Numbered from the stretch's first letter, positions 19,821 to 28,454 are shown. The stretch: 64,000 nucleotides of DNA from Reichenbachiella faecimaris (GCF_900176375.1 NZ_FWYF01000001.1:1808449-1872448); one strand, 5' to 3'. Notes: generated from the sequence alone by a model not told the origin. Program-made: numbers and translations.

Positions 19821-20381
19821 TTAAATCGTCATAATATCTTTTTCCTTGGCTACTACCAAGTCATCAATTTGAGCCACGTGCTTATCAGTCAATTTTTGCA
19901 CATCACCCTCGGCACCCTTCACTGCATCTTCTGATGTACCTTCTTTCACCAGTGCCTTCAATGAGTCATTGGTATCCTTTCTTACATTTCTTATACTAAT
20001 TTTTCCATTTTCGGCTTCTGCCTTCACCTGCTTCATCAGGTTTATTCTACGTTCCTCAGTCAAAGGAGGAATATTAATTCTGATTTGCTCTCCATCGTTC
20101 TGAGGGTTAAGGCCTAAATCACTATTGATTATGGCTTTTTCAATATCAGTGATAATACTTTTTTCGAAGGGTTTAACAGACAAGGTACGCGCATCTGGTG
20201 TGCTTACCACTGCCACTTGATTGATGGGAGTCATTGCGCCATAATATTCCACCATCAAACCATCCAACATATTTGGCATGGCCTTGCCTGCTCGAATTTT
20301 ACTGAGCTCCTGATGGCAGTGCTTTACAGACTTATCCATTAGTTCTCTGGCTTCTTCCAAATACATTTCAATTTCTTCCAT
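19821..20381 (-). CDS. frr: Ribosome recycling factor
   Basis: The 186-residue protein releases ribosomes from mRNA after termination, together with EF-G. Visible family motifs: LSKIRAGKAMPNMLDGLMVEYYG, TPINQVAVVSTPDARTLSVKPF, NPQNDGEQIRINIPPLTEERR and NVRKDTNDSLK. It follows pyrH on the minus strand, the conserved pyrH-frr order, but also has its own -7 element. Confidence 0.97.
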   Translation of the reverse strand: MEEIEMYLEEARELMDKSVKHCHQELSKIRAGKAMPNMLDGLMVEYYGAMTPINQVAVVSTPDARTLSVKPFEKSIITDIEKAIINSDLGLNPQNDGEQIRINIPPLTEERRINLMKQVKAEAENGKISIRNVRKDTNDSLKALVKEGTSEDAVKGAEGDVQKLTDKHVAQIDDLVVAKEKDIMTI

Positions 20382-20411
20382 GACTATATATTATATTTTC
20401 CGTGATTCTTT

Positions 20412-20419
20412 CAAAGATA
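20412..20419 (-). promoter_or_regulatory. -7 promoter element of frr
   Basis: CAAAGATA on the plus strand reads TATCTTTG on the minus strand, 31 bp upstream of the frr ATG and inside the pyrH-frr gap. Confidence 0.5.
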
Positions 20420-20439
20420 ATAATTTCAACAAATTCTTT

Positions 20440-21144
20440 TTAGGAGATCAAAGTTCCTACTTCCTCGCCCGCAACAATCGCTTTTAAATTTCCTTTTTTA
20501 TTCATGTCAAACACAATGATTGGCAGGTTGTTTTCTTGACAAAGTGTAAACGCCGTCATATCCATCACATTCAAGCCTTTTTCATAGACATCCTGAAAGC
20601 TTATGCTCGGGAATTTGGTAGCAGCGGGGTCTTTTTCGGGATCAGCTGTATATACGCCATCCACTCTGGTTCCTTTGAGCACAACATCCGCTTCCATCTC
20701 AATGGCTCTCAAACTAGCTGTAGAGTCAGTAGTGAAATATGGATTCCCAATACCTGCTCCAAAAATCACTATTCTTCCTTTTTCCAAATGCCGTACCGCC
20801 CTTCTTTTAATAAAGGGCTCACAAACCTCCTCTATCTTAATACCAGACATCAATCTGGTATACAATCCTGTTTTTTCAAGTGCTGACTGTAAGGCCATGG
20901 CATTAATAACCGTGGCCAACATGCCCATGTAATCACCTTGTACTCTATCAATGCCTGAATCTTCTGCTTGTACCCCTCTGAAGATATTTCCTCCACCAAT
21001 GACAATAGCTATTTCAACACCCAGATCTTTGACCTCTTTAATTTCCTTTACATATTGTTCAAGTCTGGCAGCATCTATACCATACTGGTTATCTCCCATA
21101 AGTGCTTCTCCACTTAGCTTGAGCAATATTCTCTTGTACTTCAT
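20440..21144 (-). CDS. pyrH: UMP kinase
   Basis: The 234-residue amino-acid-kinase-family enzyme makes UDP from UMP. It shows [42 protein letters not shown] and [20 protein letters not shown], all typical of PyrH. It lies 59 bp upstream of frr with a -7 element at 21182-21189. Confidence 0.96.
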   Translation of the reverse strand: MKYKRILLKLSGEALMGDNQYGIDAARLEQYVKEIKEVKDLGVEIAIVIGGGNIFRGVQAEDSGIDRVQGDYMGMLATVINAMALQSALEKTGLYTRLMSGIKIEEVCEPFIKRRAVRHLEKGRIVIFGAGIGNPYFTTDSTASLRAIEMEADVVLKGTRVDGVYTADPEKDPAATKFPSISFQDVYEKGLNVMDMTAFTLCQENNLPIIVFDMNKKGNLKAIVAGEEVGTLIS

Positions 21145-21181
21145 CAGTGATTTGTGATTATCATGTTAAACAAAAATTTCA

Positions 21182-21189
21182 CAAAGATA
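21182..21189 (-). promoter_or_regulatory. -7 promoter element of pyrH
   Basis: CAAAGATA (minus strand TATCTTTG) lies 38 bp upstream of the pyrH ATG. Confidence 0.55.
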
Positions 21190-21212
21190 GGAGGGAAATT
21201 GACACATGGTAT

Positions 21213-21707
21213 TTATAAGGAAAGTAAAATTTTACCTTTTTCTACGCTTTCTCCTTTTGTAGCATGAAGACCATTTATCACCCCGTCTGCTGGACTTTTA
21301 ATCACGTTTTCCATTTTCATGGCTTCAAGAATCAGGAGATGGTCTCCTTTTTTCACTTCTTGCCCCTCTGATACCAATACTTCCAAAATCAGCCCTGGCA
21401 TTGGAGCTTTCACATCACTGGCTCCAGCCTGACCCACTGATTCCATGCCAAGCTTGGCTAGCAAAAGATCCAAATTATCCTTGACACTAACTGTGTAAGG
21501 CGTGTTATTCACTTTGACATCAACTGTTTTTTCTTCTTTATTAACAGAAATGATCTTGGTCTGAAATGACTTGTTATCTACAAGGAAATGGAGATCTCCA
21601 TTTCCAGATTTGGCAAGATCAAATGTGAAAGGCTGGCCATTGAGTATGTATTCATCCTGCTCTTGCTCTATCTCAAATGTTTTTTCTCCTATTTGGGCTT
21701 TTTTCAT
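21213..21707 (-). CDS. Biotin carboxyl carrier protein of an acyl-CoA carboxylase
   Basis: The 164-residue protein ends in a biotinyl domain (about 95-164) with the biotinylation motif EAMKMENVI (Lys about 131) and preceding VKAPMPGLILEVLVSEGQEVKKGD. The N-terminal half resembles the carrier subunit of propionyl/methylmalonyl-type carboxylases rather than AccB. It should be biotinylated by the BirA in this window. The matching carboxylase and transferase subunits are not nearby. Confidence 0.85.
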   Translation of the reverse strand: MKKAQIGEKTFEIEQEQDEYILNGQPFTFDLAKSGNGDLHFLVDNKSFQTKIISVNKEEKTVDVKVNNTPYTVSVKDNLDLLLAKLGMESVGQAGASDVKAPMPGLILEVLVSEGQEVKKGDHLLILEAMKMENVIKSPADGVINGLHATKGESVEKGKILLSL

Positions 21708-21769
21708 TATTGTGCTGTTTGAGCCAAAAATAACTGCCTTGACTCAAACCACAATAATTAAGGAGAAAT

Positions 21770-22234
21770 TTATCCCAATTGGATAGGACGGCTCATGCTT
21801 TCATCCAGAGAAATAAATGTCTCTGTACGATCAATTCCCTCTACTTTTTGAATCTTATCGTGTAGGACTTCTCTCAGATGATTGGTGTCTCTGCAATGAA
21901 TCTTGATGAAGATATTATAGTTACCTGTGGTATAGTGGATTTTTACTATTTCAGGAATTCCTTTGAGTTCCTCTACCACTGTATCGTACAAAGAACTTTT
22001 TTGAAGATATATTCCTAAAAAGCACGTCACATCAAAACCGAGTTTCGAATAGTCCAACTGAAGAGTTGTGCCTTTCACTACTCCCAATTCTTCCATTTTT
22101 TTCATCCTCACATGTACCGTTCCACCAGAAACATATACTTTCTTGGCTATTTCAGTATAAGGCGTCTTTGCGTCCAGCATGAGATGGGAAAGGATCTTCA
22201 AATCCACATCATCAATTTCATAATTTTTTGGCAT
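21770..22234 (-). CDS. Lrp/AsnC family transcriptional regulator
   Basis: The 154-residue protein has an N-terminal HTH (DVDLKILSHLMLDAKTPYTEIAKKVYVSGGTVHVRMKKM) and a C-terminal RAM/AsnC ligand domain (CFLGIYLQ, IHYTTGNYNIFIKIHCRDTNHL). Such proteins bind DNA as oligomers and respond to amino acids. It is transcribed away from the 870-bp gene-free region carrying the tRNA-like RNAs, so its promoter lies there. Confidence 0.9.
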   Translation of the reverse strand: MPKNYEIDDVDLKILSHLMLDAKTPYTEIAKKVYVSGGTVHVRMKKMEELGVVKGTTLQLDYSKLGFDVTCFLGIYLQKSSLYDTVVEELKGIPEIVKIHYTTGNYNIFIKIHCRDTNHLREVLHDKIQKVEGIDRTETFISLDESMSRPIQLG

Positions 22235-22343
22235 GATTCAATACTGATTTTAGTAATTATTCAACAATATTAATAATATATTAAATGATATGTAAATATT
22301 TGAGCTATTTTATGTGATATTTTTAATATATCAGCCCTTTTCT

Positions 22344-22351
22344 TAATTTTA
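22344..22351 (+). promoter_or_regulatory. Possible -7 element of RNA copy 1
   Basis: TAATTTTA occupies the position homologous to the clear TACCTTTG of copy 2 (offset 408 bp). It matches the consensus except for the last base. Confidence 0.35.
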
Positions 22352-22352
22352 C

Positions 22353-22566
22353 ATTATCAAAACAAACGAAAAGACGTTCTTTTGTTTAATACTGTAGGGT
22401 GATGAAACAGGCAGCCATGCCCTCCTATCTCGGGGGTGGAGATTTTGGATAAATCGCTCCTTGCGACTAACTACTCCGTGGAGGTTCGAATCCTTCTCCT
22501 ACAGCTATCATTTTTGGGTTAATGTTGTTTAATGAAAGAGTCTGGTTTTCCAGACTTTTTTCATTT
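22353..22566 (+). ncRNA. tRNA-like small RNA unit, copy 1 (leader hairpin, class II tRNA fold, terminator)
   Basis: The unit starts at ATTATCAAAAC and has a leader stem-loop (AAAC-G-AAAAGA / TTCTTTTGTTT). The tRNA-like domain is 22393-22504 (112 nt). Acceptor TGTAGGG pairs with TCCTACA, extendable by C22392-G504. D-stem is ATG/CAT with an 11-nt D-loop containing GG. Anticodon stem CCCTC/GGGGG encloses loop CTATCTC, giving anticodon AUC at 22427-22429. The variable region is 43 nt (22437-22479), with outer stem GGAG/CTCC and inner hairpin TCGC-TCCTT-GCGA. T-arm is GGAGG-TTCGAAT-CCTTC. Position 73 is G and no CCA is encoded. Tertiary-contact bases U8, G18G19, T54T55C56 and A58 are kept. Position 37 is U, which is abnormal for a decoding tRNA. 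Expression is inferred. Confidence 0.7.
22535..22562 (+). terminator. Intrinsic terminator of RNA copy 1
   Basis: AGTCTGG-TTTT-CCAGACT followed by a T tract; identical to the terminator of copy 2. Confidence 0.85.
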
Positions 22567-22751
22567 GGCTCTTTTCACCCCATAAAAGGCGTTTTGACAA
22601 ATCTTTATCGTTAACGATGTATAATTCGCAATTTCAGCACCTTAAATCAATGCCAATTTACGATATTATCAACAATAACGTCAATAAAGTAAAAATAATA
22701 TATTTATTCATTCATTTTAATGAAATATTTTCAATATTCAGACCGAATTGC

Positions 22752-22759
22752 TACCTTTG
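22752..22759 (+). promoter_or_regulatory. -7 promoter element of RNA copy 2
   Basis: TACCTTTG is an exact TAnnTTTG match directly ahead of the conserved unit, placing the transcript start near 22765. Confidence 0.5.
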
Positions 22760-22760
22760 A

Positions 22761-22974
22761 ATTATCAAAACAAACAAAAAGACGTTCTTTTGTTTAATAC
22801 TGTAGGGTGATGAAACAGGCAGCCATGCCCTCCTCTCTCGGGGGTGGGGAACTGGGACAAATCTCAACTTGAGACTAACCTCTCCGTGAAGGTTCGAATC
22901 CTTCTCCTACAGCTATCATTTTTGGGTTAATGTTGTTTAATGAAAGAGTCTGGTTTTCCAGACTTTTTTCATTT
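22761..22974 (+). ncRNA. tRNA-like small RNA unit, copy 2
   Basis: This is the second copy, exactly 408 bp from the first, with 200 of 214 positions identical and no indels. The tRNA-like domain is 22801-22912. It folds as copy 1 but with anticodon loop CTCTCTC (anticodon CUC at 22835-22837). Of 14 differences, one is in the leader bulge, one in the first anticodon base, one in the T-stem (GGAGG to GAAGG, turning a G-U pair into A-U) and 11 in the variable arm. There the inner hairpin changes from TCGC/GCGA to TCTC/GAGA, a compensatory change of both strands. The 3' trailer and terminator are identical. Selection on RNA structure is the natural reading. Confidence 0.7.
22944..22970 (+). terminator. 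Intrinsic terminator of RNA copy 2
   Basis: AGTCTGG-TTTT-CCAGACT followed by T6; same sequence as copy 1. Confidence 0.85.
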
Positions 22975-23104
22975 ATAGCCTCTGGAGCTTTAAAAGTATC
23001 ATTCACTTTTTGATAATTCCACTCTCATTAAGCATCTTTAGAAGATTTTTATATTTTCATCAGGCAAATTGGTGAAATTGATCTTCAAGCATTAACAAAA
23101 CAAA

Positions 23105-24790
23105 ATGGCTACGCACACTTGGTTTCAACACTACCCTAAAGGAATTCCTCATACGATCAACCCAGACGAATACACATCACTTCCGCACCTCTTTGAAGTT
23201 GGTTTTGAAAAATATGGTGACAGGCCAGCCATGGAAAACATGGGCAAATGTCTTACTTATCATGAATTCAACCAGAAGGTTGATCAGTTTGCCAGCTTTT
23301 TACAAAACCACACCAATCTGAAAAAAGGAGATCGTCTGGCCATACAAATGCCTAATCTCTTGCAATATCCTATTGCCATGTTTGCTGCATTAAAGTGTGG
23401 ACTGGTAGTAGTAAATACCAACCCACTTTATACTCCAGATGAAATGAAGCACCAGTTCAATGACTCTGGAGCCAAGGCCATTGTGATCCTGGAAAATTTT
23501 GCATGCAATCTGGAAGAGATCATTTCTTACACTTCTATAGAAACAGTTATTACCACAGAAATTGGTGACTTACTGGGAGGACTTAAAAGACCCATTATCA
23601 ATTTTGTAGTAAAAAGAATTAAAAAAATGGTTCCGCCATTTTCATTGCCTATGGCAATCAACTTTAACAGTGCCCTTAAAACGGGACAATCAAGCCAATT
23701 CAACAAAGTGGATTTAAAGGGCGAGGACATTGCGTTTTTACAATATACTGGTGGAACCACGGGTGTCTCCAAGGGCGCCATGCTCACACATAGAAACTTA
23801 GTGGCCAATTTAGAACAGGTGTGTGCCTGGATGAGTATCATGCTAGAAGAAGGCAAAGAAACTGTCATTACTGCTCTGCCGCTTTATCATGTATTTGCAT
23901 TGACTTGCAACTGCTTGGTGATGTTTAAACTTGGCGCAAAAAACATACTGATCACCAACCCTAGAGATATGCCTGGTTTTGTAAAAGAATTGGGCAAGCA
24001 CCAATTCTCTGTAATCACTGGCGTAAACACGTTATTCAATGGATTACTTAATCAGCCAAAATTTGCCGAGTTAGATTTTTCTAAACTTAAGGTTGCTTTT
24101 GGTGGTGGCATGGCTGTTCAGAAAATAGTCGCAGAAAAATGGCTAAAAACAACTGGCGCGTCACTAGCAGAAGGGTATGGTCTGACTGAAACGTCTCCCG
24201 TCCTTACTATCAATCCACTCGATGGCACTGATAGAGTGGGAACCATAGGCCTTCCTATCCCAAGTACTGAAATCAAAATGCTTGATGATGATGGCAACGA
24301 AGTGGCGCAAGGTGAGCCTGGTGAGCTTTGCGCCAAAGGGCCTCAGGTAATGAAGGGATATTGGGAACGCCCAGCTGATACAGATCAGGTGATGAACGGA
24401 GAATGGTTCAAAACAGGTGATGTCGCCACTATTGACAAGGATGGATTTATCAGAATAGTAGATAGAAAGAAGGAAATGATCTTGGTATCAGGGTTCAATG
24501 TTTATCCCAATGAGGTGGAAGACGCAATTGCAAGACATGAAAAAGTACTAGAAGTGGGAGCCATAGGCGTTCCAGATAAAAAATCCACTGAAGCAGTAAA
24601 GGTTTTCATTGTCAAAAAAGATCAATCATTGACAGTAGAAGAAATAAAGGAACACGCTCATGAAATTCTTACTGGATACAAATGTCCGAAACATGTAGCA
24701 TTCACTTCCGAATTACCTAAATCCAATGTTGGTAAAATCCTAAGGAGAGTACTAAAAGAAGAAGACGCCAAAGTGAATTCCTATGATTAA
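23105..24790 (+). CDS. fadD: Long-chain fatty-acid-CoA ligase
   Basis: The 561-residue adenylate-forming enzyme activates fatty acids with ATP and CoA. The AMP-binding P-loop is YTGGTTGVSKGAMLTH (about 213-228), with the adenylation motif GYGLTETSPV (about 358-367) and hinge GDVATIDKDGFIRIVDRKKEMILVSGFNVYPNEVE, ending in the catalytic-lysine region SNVGKILRR. Length and motifs fit FadD. It starts 130 bp after the second tRNA-like RNA. A relation to those RNAs is not evident because the RNA unit ends in its own terminator. Confidence 0.9.
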   Translation: MATHTWFQHYPKGIPHTINPDEYTSLPHLFEVGFEKYGDRPAMENMGKCLTYHEFNQKVDQFASFLQNHTNLKKGDRLAIQMPNLLQYPIAMFAALKCGLVVVNTNPLYTPDEMKHQFNDSGAKAIVILENFACNLEEIISYTSIETVITTEIGDLLGGLKRPIINFVVKRIKKMVPPFSLPMAINFNSALKTGQSSQFNKVDLKGEDIAFLQYTGGTTGVSKGAMLTHRNLVANLEQVCAWMSIMLEEGKETVITALPLYHVFALTCNCLVMFKLGAKNILITNPRDMPGFVKELGKHQFSVITGVNTLFNGLLNQPKFAELDFSKLKVAFGGGMAVQKIVAEKWLKTTGASLAEGYGLTETSPVLTINPLDGTDRVGTIGLPIPSTEIKMLDDDGNEVAQGEPGELCAKGPQVMKGYWERPADTDQVMNGEWFKTGDVATIDKDGFIRIVDRKKEMILVSGFNVYPNEVEDAIARHEKVLEVGAIGVPDKKSTEAVKVFIVKKDQSLTVEEIKEHAHEILTGYKCPKHVAFTSELPKSNVGKILRRVLKEEDAKVNSYD

Positions 24791-24864
24791 TATATCAGTA
24801 AGTCCAGAGTTTCTGTTTTTTTCTAATTTCGCTCTTATTGAAACAATTAATTAAATCTATACTT

Positions 24865-25791
24865 ATGAAGCCGTTTATTCTTGCAATTATTCTTTCATTG
24901 CCAGCCACATTATATGCCCAAACAGATACTACCTACTGGAACAAAGGTGGGAAGTTCGGAGCTAACGTTAGTCAGGCTACTCTTACGAATTGGTCTGCAG
25001 GAGGTAGCAATACCATAGCTGGAGCAGTCTATTTCAACTATATATTTGACTACAAAAAGAGAGATATATTATGGCAAAATACAATTGATATGGGTATTGG
25101 ATGGATCAAAGAGGCACGATCTGCACAAAAAAAAGCAGATGATAGAATGGTATTGACCTCAAGTTTTGGAAAAAAATTGACTAGCAGCAATGATCATTGG
25201 TACTACAATGCCACAGCCGATTTCAGAACACAATTTGCGAAAGGTTACAATGTGGAGGATGACCCTAATCAAAATCGTCCCATATCTAAATTTATTTCGC
25301 CTGGATATTTGATGACCTCCATAGGTATCGATTATAGACCCAACGACTATTTTAATGTTGCTATTAGCCCTATCACTGGCAAATTCACATTCGTGCAAGA
25401 TGACTCCCTTTCTACAGCGGGAGCCTTTGGAGTAGATCCTGGAGAGAAATTTCGAGCAGAATTAGGAATGAGTTTAAAGGCCAGTTTCAACAAAGAAATC
25501 GTTTCTAATGTCCTTTACACTACTAACCTACTTTTATTCTCTGATTACCTAGAACATCCAGACAAGATTGACGTGAATTGGGAAAACATACTCACATTAA
25601 AAGTAAATGGTTGGCTGTCAGCGAACATATACAATCAGATCATATATGATTACGACATCAAGTTTTACGAATTAGATCCATTGACAGGTGAGAATGACCT
25701 GACTACTGAGACTGACAAATGGCAATTCAAAAATATTATCGGTTTAGGATTGGCTGTACAGTTCGGTGGAAAGAGAGGCGAAAAGAAATAA
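24865..25791 (+). CDS. DUF3078 outer-membrane protein
   Basis: About 308 residues from the ATG at 24865; an in-frame TTG at 24838 is less likely because the signal peptide (KPFILAIILSLPATLYAQ) starts at the ATG. The mature protein begins DTTYWNKGGKFGANVSQATLTNWSAGG, the DUF3078 hallmark, followed by repeated beta-strands with aromatic ends. This is an uncharacterised beta-barrel family of Bacteroidota. A strong terminator follows. Confidence 0.85.
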   Translation: MKPFILAIILSLPATLYAQTDTTYWNKGGKFGANVSQATLTNWSAGGSNTIAGAVYFNYIFDYKKRDILWQNTIDMGIGWIKEARSAQKKADDRMVLTSSFGKKLTSSNDHWYYNATADFRTQFAKGYNVEDDPNQNRPISKFISPGYLMTSIGIDYRPNDYFNVAISPITGKFTFVQDDSLSTAGAFGVDPGEKFRAELGMSLKASFNKEIVSNVLYTTNLLLFSDYLEHPDKIDVNWENILTLKVNGWLSANIYNQIIYDYDIKFYELDPLTGENDLTTETDKWQFKNIIGLGLAVQFGGKRGEKK

Positions 25792-25793
25792 CC

Positions 25794-25827
25794 AAAAAGG
25801 CTCTGAGGTAATATTCAGAGCCTTTTT
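25794..25827. terminator. Bidirectional terminator between DUF3078 and pirin genes
   Basis: AAAAAGGCTCTGA / TCAGAGCCTTTTT stem with an 8-nt loop serves both convergent genes. Confidence 0.85.
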
Positions 25828-25833
25828 ATCTAC

Positions 25834-26586
25834 CTATAAAGTCTGCCCTTCTGCATAAGTTCTATAAGAAACTTCCGTTGGGGATTGAATCATGAAAAGT
25901 TTGGCTTCCGTTGCAAATTCAATCTTTAACTGAGATTCGCCCTTCACAATTAAAAAATCATTGGGAGACAACGCTCCTTGTTCTGCTTCCCCCTCCCCTT
26001 TCAATACATATATTGTATATAGTGAGTCCTTATCAAGAGACATTTCCCAGTTTCCAGAAATATTAGAAATTTCCGTTATCACAATTTTCTCCGAATCAAT
26101 CTGCATAGGAGATCCTTCTCCAATTATTGTTTTTGCAGTTCCATTCGTCGTTTCTTTTATCGGGAAATCCGAAGCCTTAATGTCTGAATAGGAGGCCTCC
26201 TTTTTCATTGTTTTAGTCAAATCTGGATCAAACCATATTTGAAAGAATTCCCCACCCGGCAATATCTTTTCCGCATGAGAAATACCATTTCCAGCTCGGA
26301 TTACCTGGGCATCACCTACGTCCAGATCCAACCAGCGATCATATTTGGTATCGTAATGGGAAATCTTTCCATTTAATACATAAGACATAATCTCAAATCC
26401 CTGATGAGGGTGTGTATCTATCAATCCACCAGTATCTGACCAAGCGTGCGCCCAATAAAACAAATTAGAAATAGATCTGATACCTCCTTGTTCATGAGGA
26501 AATCCTATGGGTTTGTTTTCTCTTATCCTGCCAAAATCAAATGCTCCTTGAGCTTGATGATGTTTGCTTACTATCTCTACACTCAT
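25834..26586 (-). CDS. Pirin family protein
   Basis: The 250-residue bicupin has the pirin N-terminal domain with metal ligands in THPHQGFEIMSYVLNG and later GNGISHAEK, and the pirin C-terminal cupin. YhhW-type pirins can show quercetin dioxygenase activity, but physiological roles vary. It appears monocistronic and convergent with the DUF3078 gene. Confidence 0.85.
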   Translation of the reverse strand: MSVEIVSKHHQAQGAFDFGRIRENKPIGFPHEQGGIRSISNLFYWAHAWSDTGGLIDTHPHQGFEIMSYVLNGKISHYDTKYDRWLDLDVGDAQVIRAGNGISHAEKILPGGEFFQIWFDPDLTKTMKKEASYSDIKASDFPIKETTNGTAKTIIGEGSPMQIDSEKIVITEISNISGNWEMSLDKDSLYTIYVLKGEGEAEQGALSPNDFLIVKGESQLKIEFATEAKLFMIQSPTEVSYRTYAEGQTL

Positions 26587-26714
26587 GATTTTTTCAACGT
26601 GAAAATATATATGTTGTTACATATATCGTAATTACAAATTAATTCTTCTTATAATTTCCCTATTTTCATCCCCTATATCTATTATTGCCACTCGATTTTG
26701 GTTTGACCAAATTT

Positions 26715-27602
26715 ATGCCCATGTACATCATGCCCAAACAGCAGATTCTTTTTGTAATCAACCCAGTTTCTGGCAGTGGAAAATCGTTTGATTGGAAATC
26801 GTTGATTTCGGACAACCTGGACTCTACCAGATTCAATTACAACATCCGTTTCACTCAAGCACAAGGAGACGCTATTATTTTCACAAGAGAGGCTGTAGGC
26901 CGAGGAATTGACATCATCTGTGCCGTGGGTGGTGATGGAACTATTAACGAAGTAGCTCAAGGACTAATAAATACATCTTCCGCTCTGGCCATCATCCCTA
27001 GAGGCTCTGGCAACGGTCTTGCGAGACACTTCAAGATACCTACAGACCCAGCTAAGGCAATAAAGAAATTAAGTGCGAGCCAATTACATTCAATTGACAC
27101 TGGCCTGCTAAATGAAAAACTTTTCTTGTGTGTGGCTGGATTAGGATTTGATGCTACTGTGGCCAAAGCATTTGACCAGTTCGGAAAAAGAGGACTTCTC
27201 ACTTATGCCTGGCTATCCATTCGAAATTTCTTCACATATCGAGCTGAGAACTACACAATTACTTTGGATCAAAAGAAAATTATAACCCAAGCATTTTTAA
27301 TCGCCTTTGCGAATGCCTCTCAATTTGGAAATAACGCCTACATTGCTCCAACTGCCAGTACAGATGACGGGTTGCTCAATCTGGTCATCATAAAACCATT
27401 TCCTATTTGGTCAATCTTTGGCCTGATCAGTAAAGTATTCAATAAAAAAATTCACCTTTCTAAGTATTGCGATTCATACTTATTCCAGTCACTTAAGATC
27501 GAATCACCCAATTCCATTGCCCACATTGATGGTGAACCTGTCGACTCTGGCCAACAGGTGCAAGTATCTGTCAGACCCAACTCACTCAACATCTTATATT
27601 AG
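26715..27602 (+). CDS. Diacylglycerol/lipid kinase family protein
   Basis: About 295 residues. It opens with ILFVINPVSGSGKS (phosphate-binding), then ICAVGGDGTINEVAQGL (GGDGTxNEV) and IIPRGSGNGLARHF, the signature set of the DAGK catalytic domain in YegS/BmrU-like lipid kinases. The C-terminal half is the family's beta-rich domain. The ATG at 26715 has an AT-rich upstream; ATGs at 26721 and 26730 and a TTG at 26685 are alternatives. Substrate (diacylglycerol, sphingoid base or other lipid) cannot be decided; this genome makes sphingolipids, so a sphingoid substrate is possible. Confidence 0.85.
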   Translation: MPMYIMPKQQILFVINPVSGSGKSFDWKSLISDNLDSTRFNYNIRFTQAQGDAIIFTREAVGRGIDIICAVGGDGTINEVAQGLINTSSALAIIPRGSGNGLARHFKIPTDPAKAIKKLSASQLHSIDTGLLNEKLFLCVAGLGFDATVAKAFDQFGKRGLLTYAWLSIRNFFTYRAENYTITLDQKKIITQAFLIAFANASQFGNNAYIAPTASTDDGLLNLVIIKPFPIWSIFGLISKVFNKKIHLSKYCDSYLFQSLKIESPNSIAHIDGEPVDSGQQVQVSVRPNSLNILY

Positions 27603-27662
27603 GTAATTTAGACTCCTTTAAGATATATTTGTTTTAGAGGCTCTTAGTCGAAAATTGAATTT

Positions 27663-28454
27663 ATGAAAATTGATCTTAACGAGATTTGGGAATTTATGGA
27701 ATTGGCTCCCAAGCCAAAAACCGCCAATGAGGGGGATCAATGGATCTATGAATTGGTGGCTGGAGATATTACCATATTGCAACTCAAATCGGAAGATATT
27801 TTGAATTTGAAAAAGGAAGAAAATTACGACACAGAACTACTGCCTTCAATTTTCACCTTCCGCGAAATACTCTGGCAACCTAATGTTTACACCCAACCTG
27901 CCCTTTGCATTCCTCAATTAAATATTCTTAAAGTCTTTTGTGAAGATTATGTGGAAGAACGAAAAAAGGAACAAAATGGGGATATTTGGCCTTATTTCGA
28001 TTTACTCAACGGTTTAGCTCGTTTTTGCAAGGAAGCACTCGACCGAATACAAGCAGAAAATGATGCTGGCGAAATTAGAATTGCTTCCATTTTAGGAGAC
28101 TTACGCAAGAGTGCATTTCCAATCATCAAATTCTTCATTTTCCATCCAATGAATAGAAAGGACTATCAAATAGATGCGTTGAATAGATTGAACTATGCAG
28201 TAAAAATCATGCTGACTCAATACAACAACAAATACTATGACCTTAGAGATCCATTTTGGGATGTAAGCGTGGGCAATCCCGAAGAACTCGCCAAAAAGAA
28301 AGCCTCTCAAAAAGACCTTCCCGAAACAGCTGAATCGGAAGGAAAAAAGTCATCTGAAGTTCAAGAGAATATGTCAAATTCTCCCTTTCCTAAAAACAAA
28401 ATCATCACTCCCATTATGGTAGATGATACAGATAGTGAACTTGAAGAGCTTTAG
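27663..28454 (+). CDS. Hypothetical soluble protein with acidic C-terminus
   Basis: I do not recognise this 263-residue protein. It has no signal peptide or membrane helix. Residues 1-200 look globular and mostly helical with several Trp (WEFMELAP, EILWQPNVY, DIWPYFDLLNGLARF). The last ~60 residues are low-complexity and charged, ending in MVDDTDSELEEL. A TATATTTG -7 element lies at 27624-27631, so it probably has its own promoter between the lipid kinase and typA. Confidence 0.6.
   Translation: MKIDLNEIWEFMELAPKPKTANEGDQWIYELVAGDITILQLKSEDILNLKKEENYDTELLPSIFTFREILWQPNVYTQPALCIPQLNILKVFCEDYVEERKKEQNGDIWPYFDLLNGLARFCKEALDRIQAENDAGEIRIASILGDLRKSAFPIIKFFIFHPMNRKDYQIDALNRLNYAVKIMLTQYNNKYYDLRDPFWDVSVGNPEELAKKKASQKDLPETAESEGKKSSEVQENMSNSPFPKNKIITPIMVDDTDSELEEL

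Larger units (their letters stand above)
22235..23104. other. 870-bp gene-free region with two tRNA-like RNA units
   Basis: No protein-coding ORF is supported. Besides the two 214-bp units listed separately, the remaining pieces (22235-22352, 22567-22760, 22975-23104) are strongly AT-rich and show no similarity to each other, which delimits the repeated units sharply. The region lies between the divergent Lrp and acyl-CoA ligase genes. Confidence 0.7.

Noticed and set aside
20536-20932. Two plus-strand ORFs of over 100 codons inside pyrH
   Set aside because: Both lie opposite the conserved UMP kinase frame.
22393-22504. Ordinary tRNA-Asp or tRNA-Leu gene
   Set aside because: The anticodon AUC would suit Asp, but Asp tRNAs are class I; the body and D-arm look Leu/Ser-like, while a U at position 37 and the 43-nt variable arm do not fit either. 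I therefore report it as tRNA-like without amino-acid identity.
22353-23104. T-box or other riboswitch controlling the acyl-CoA ligase
   Set aside because: Each unit ends in its own strong terminator well before the ligase, has its own promoter, and no antiterminator or T-box sequence is visible. A free RNA fits better.
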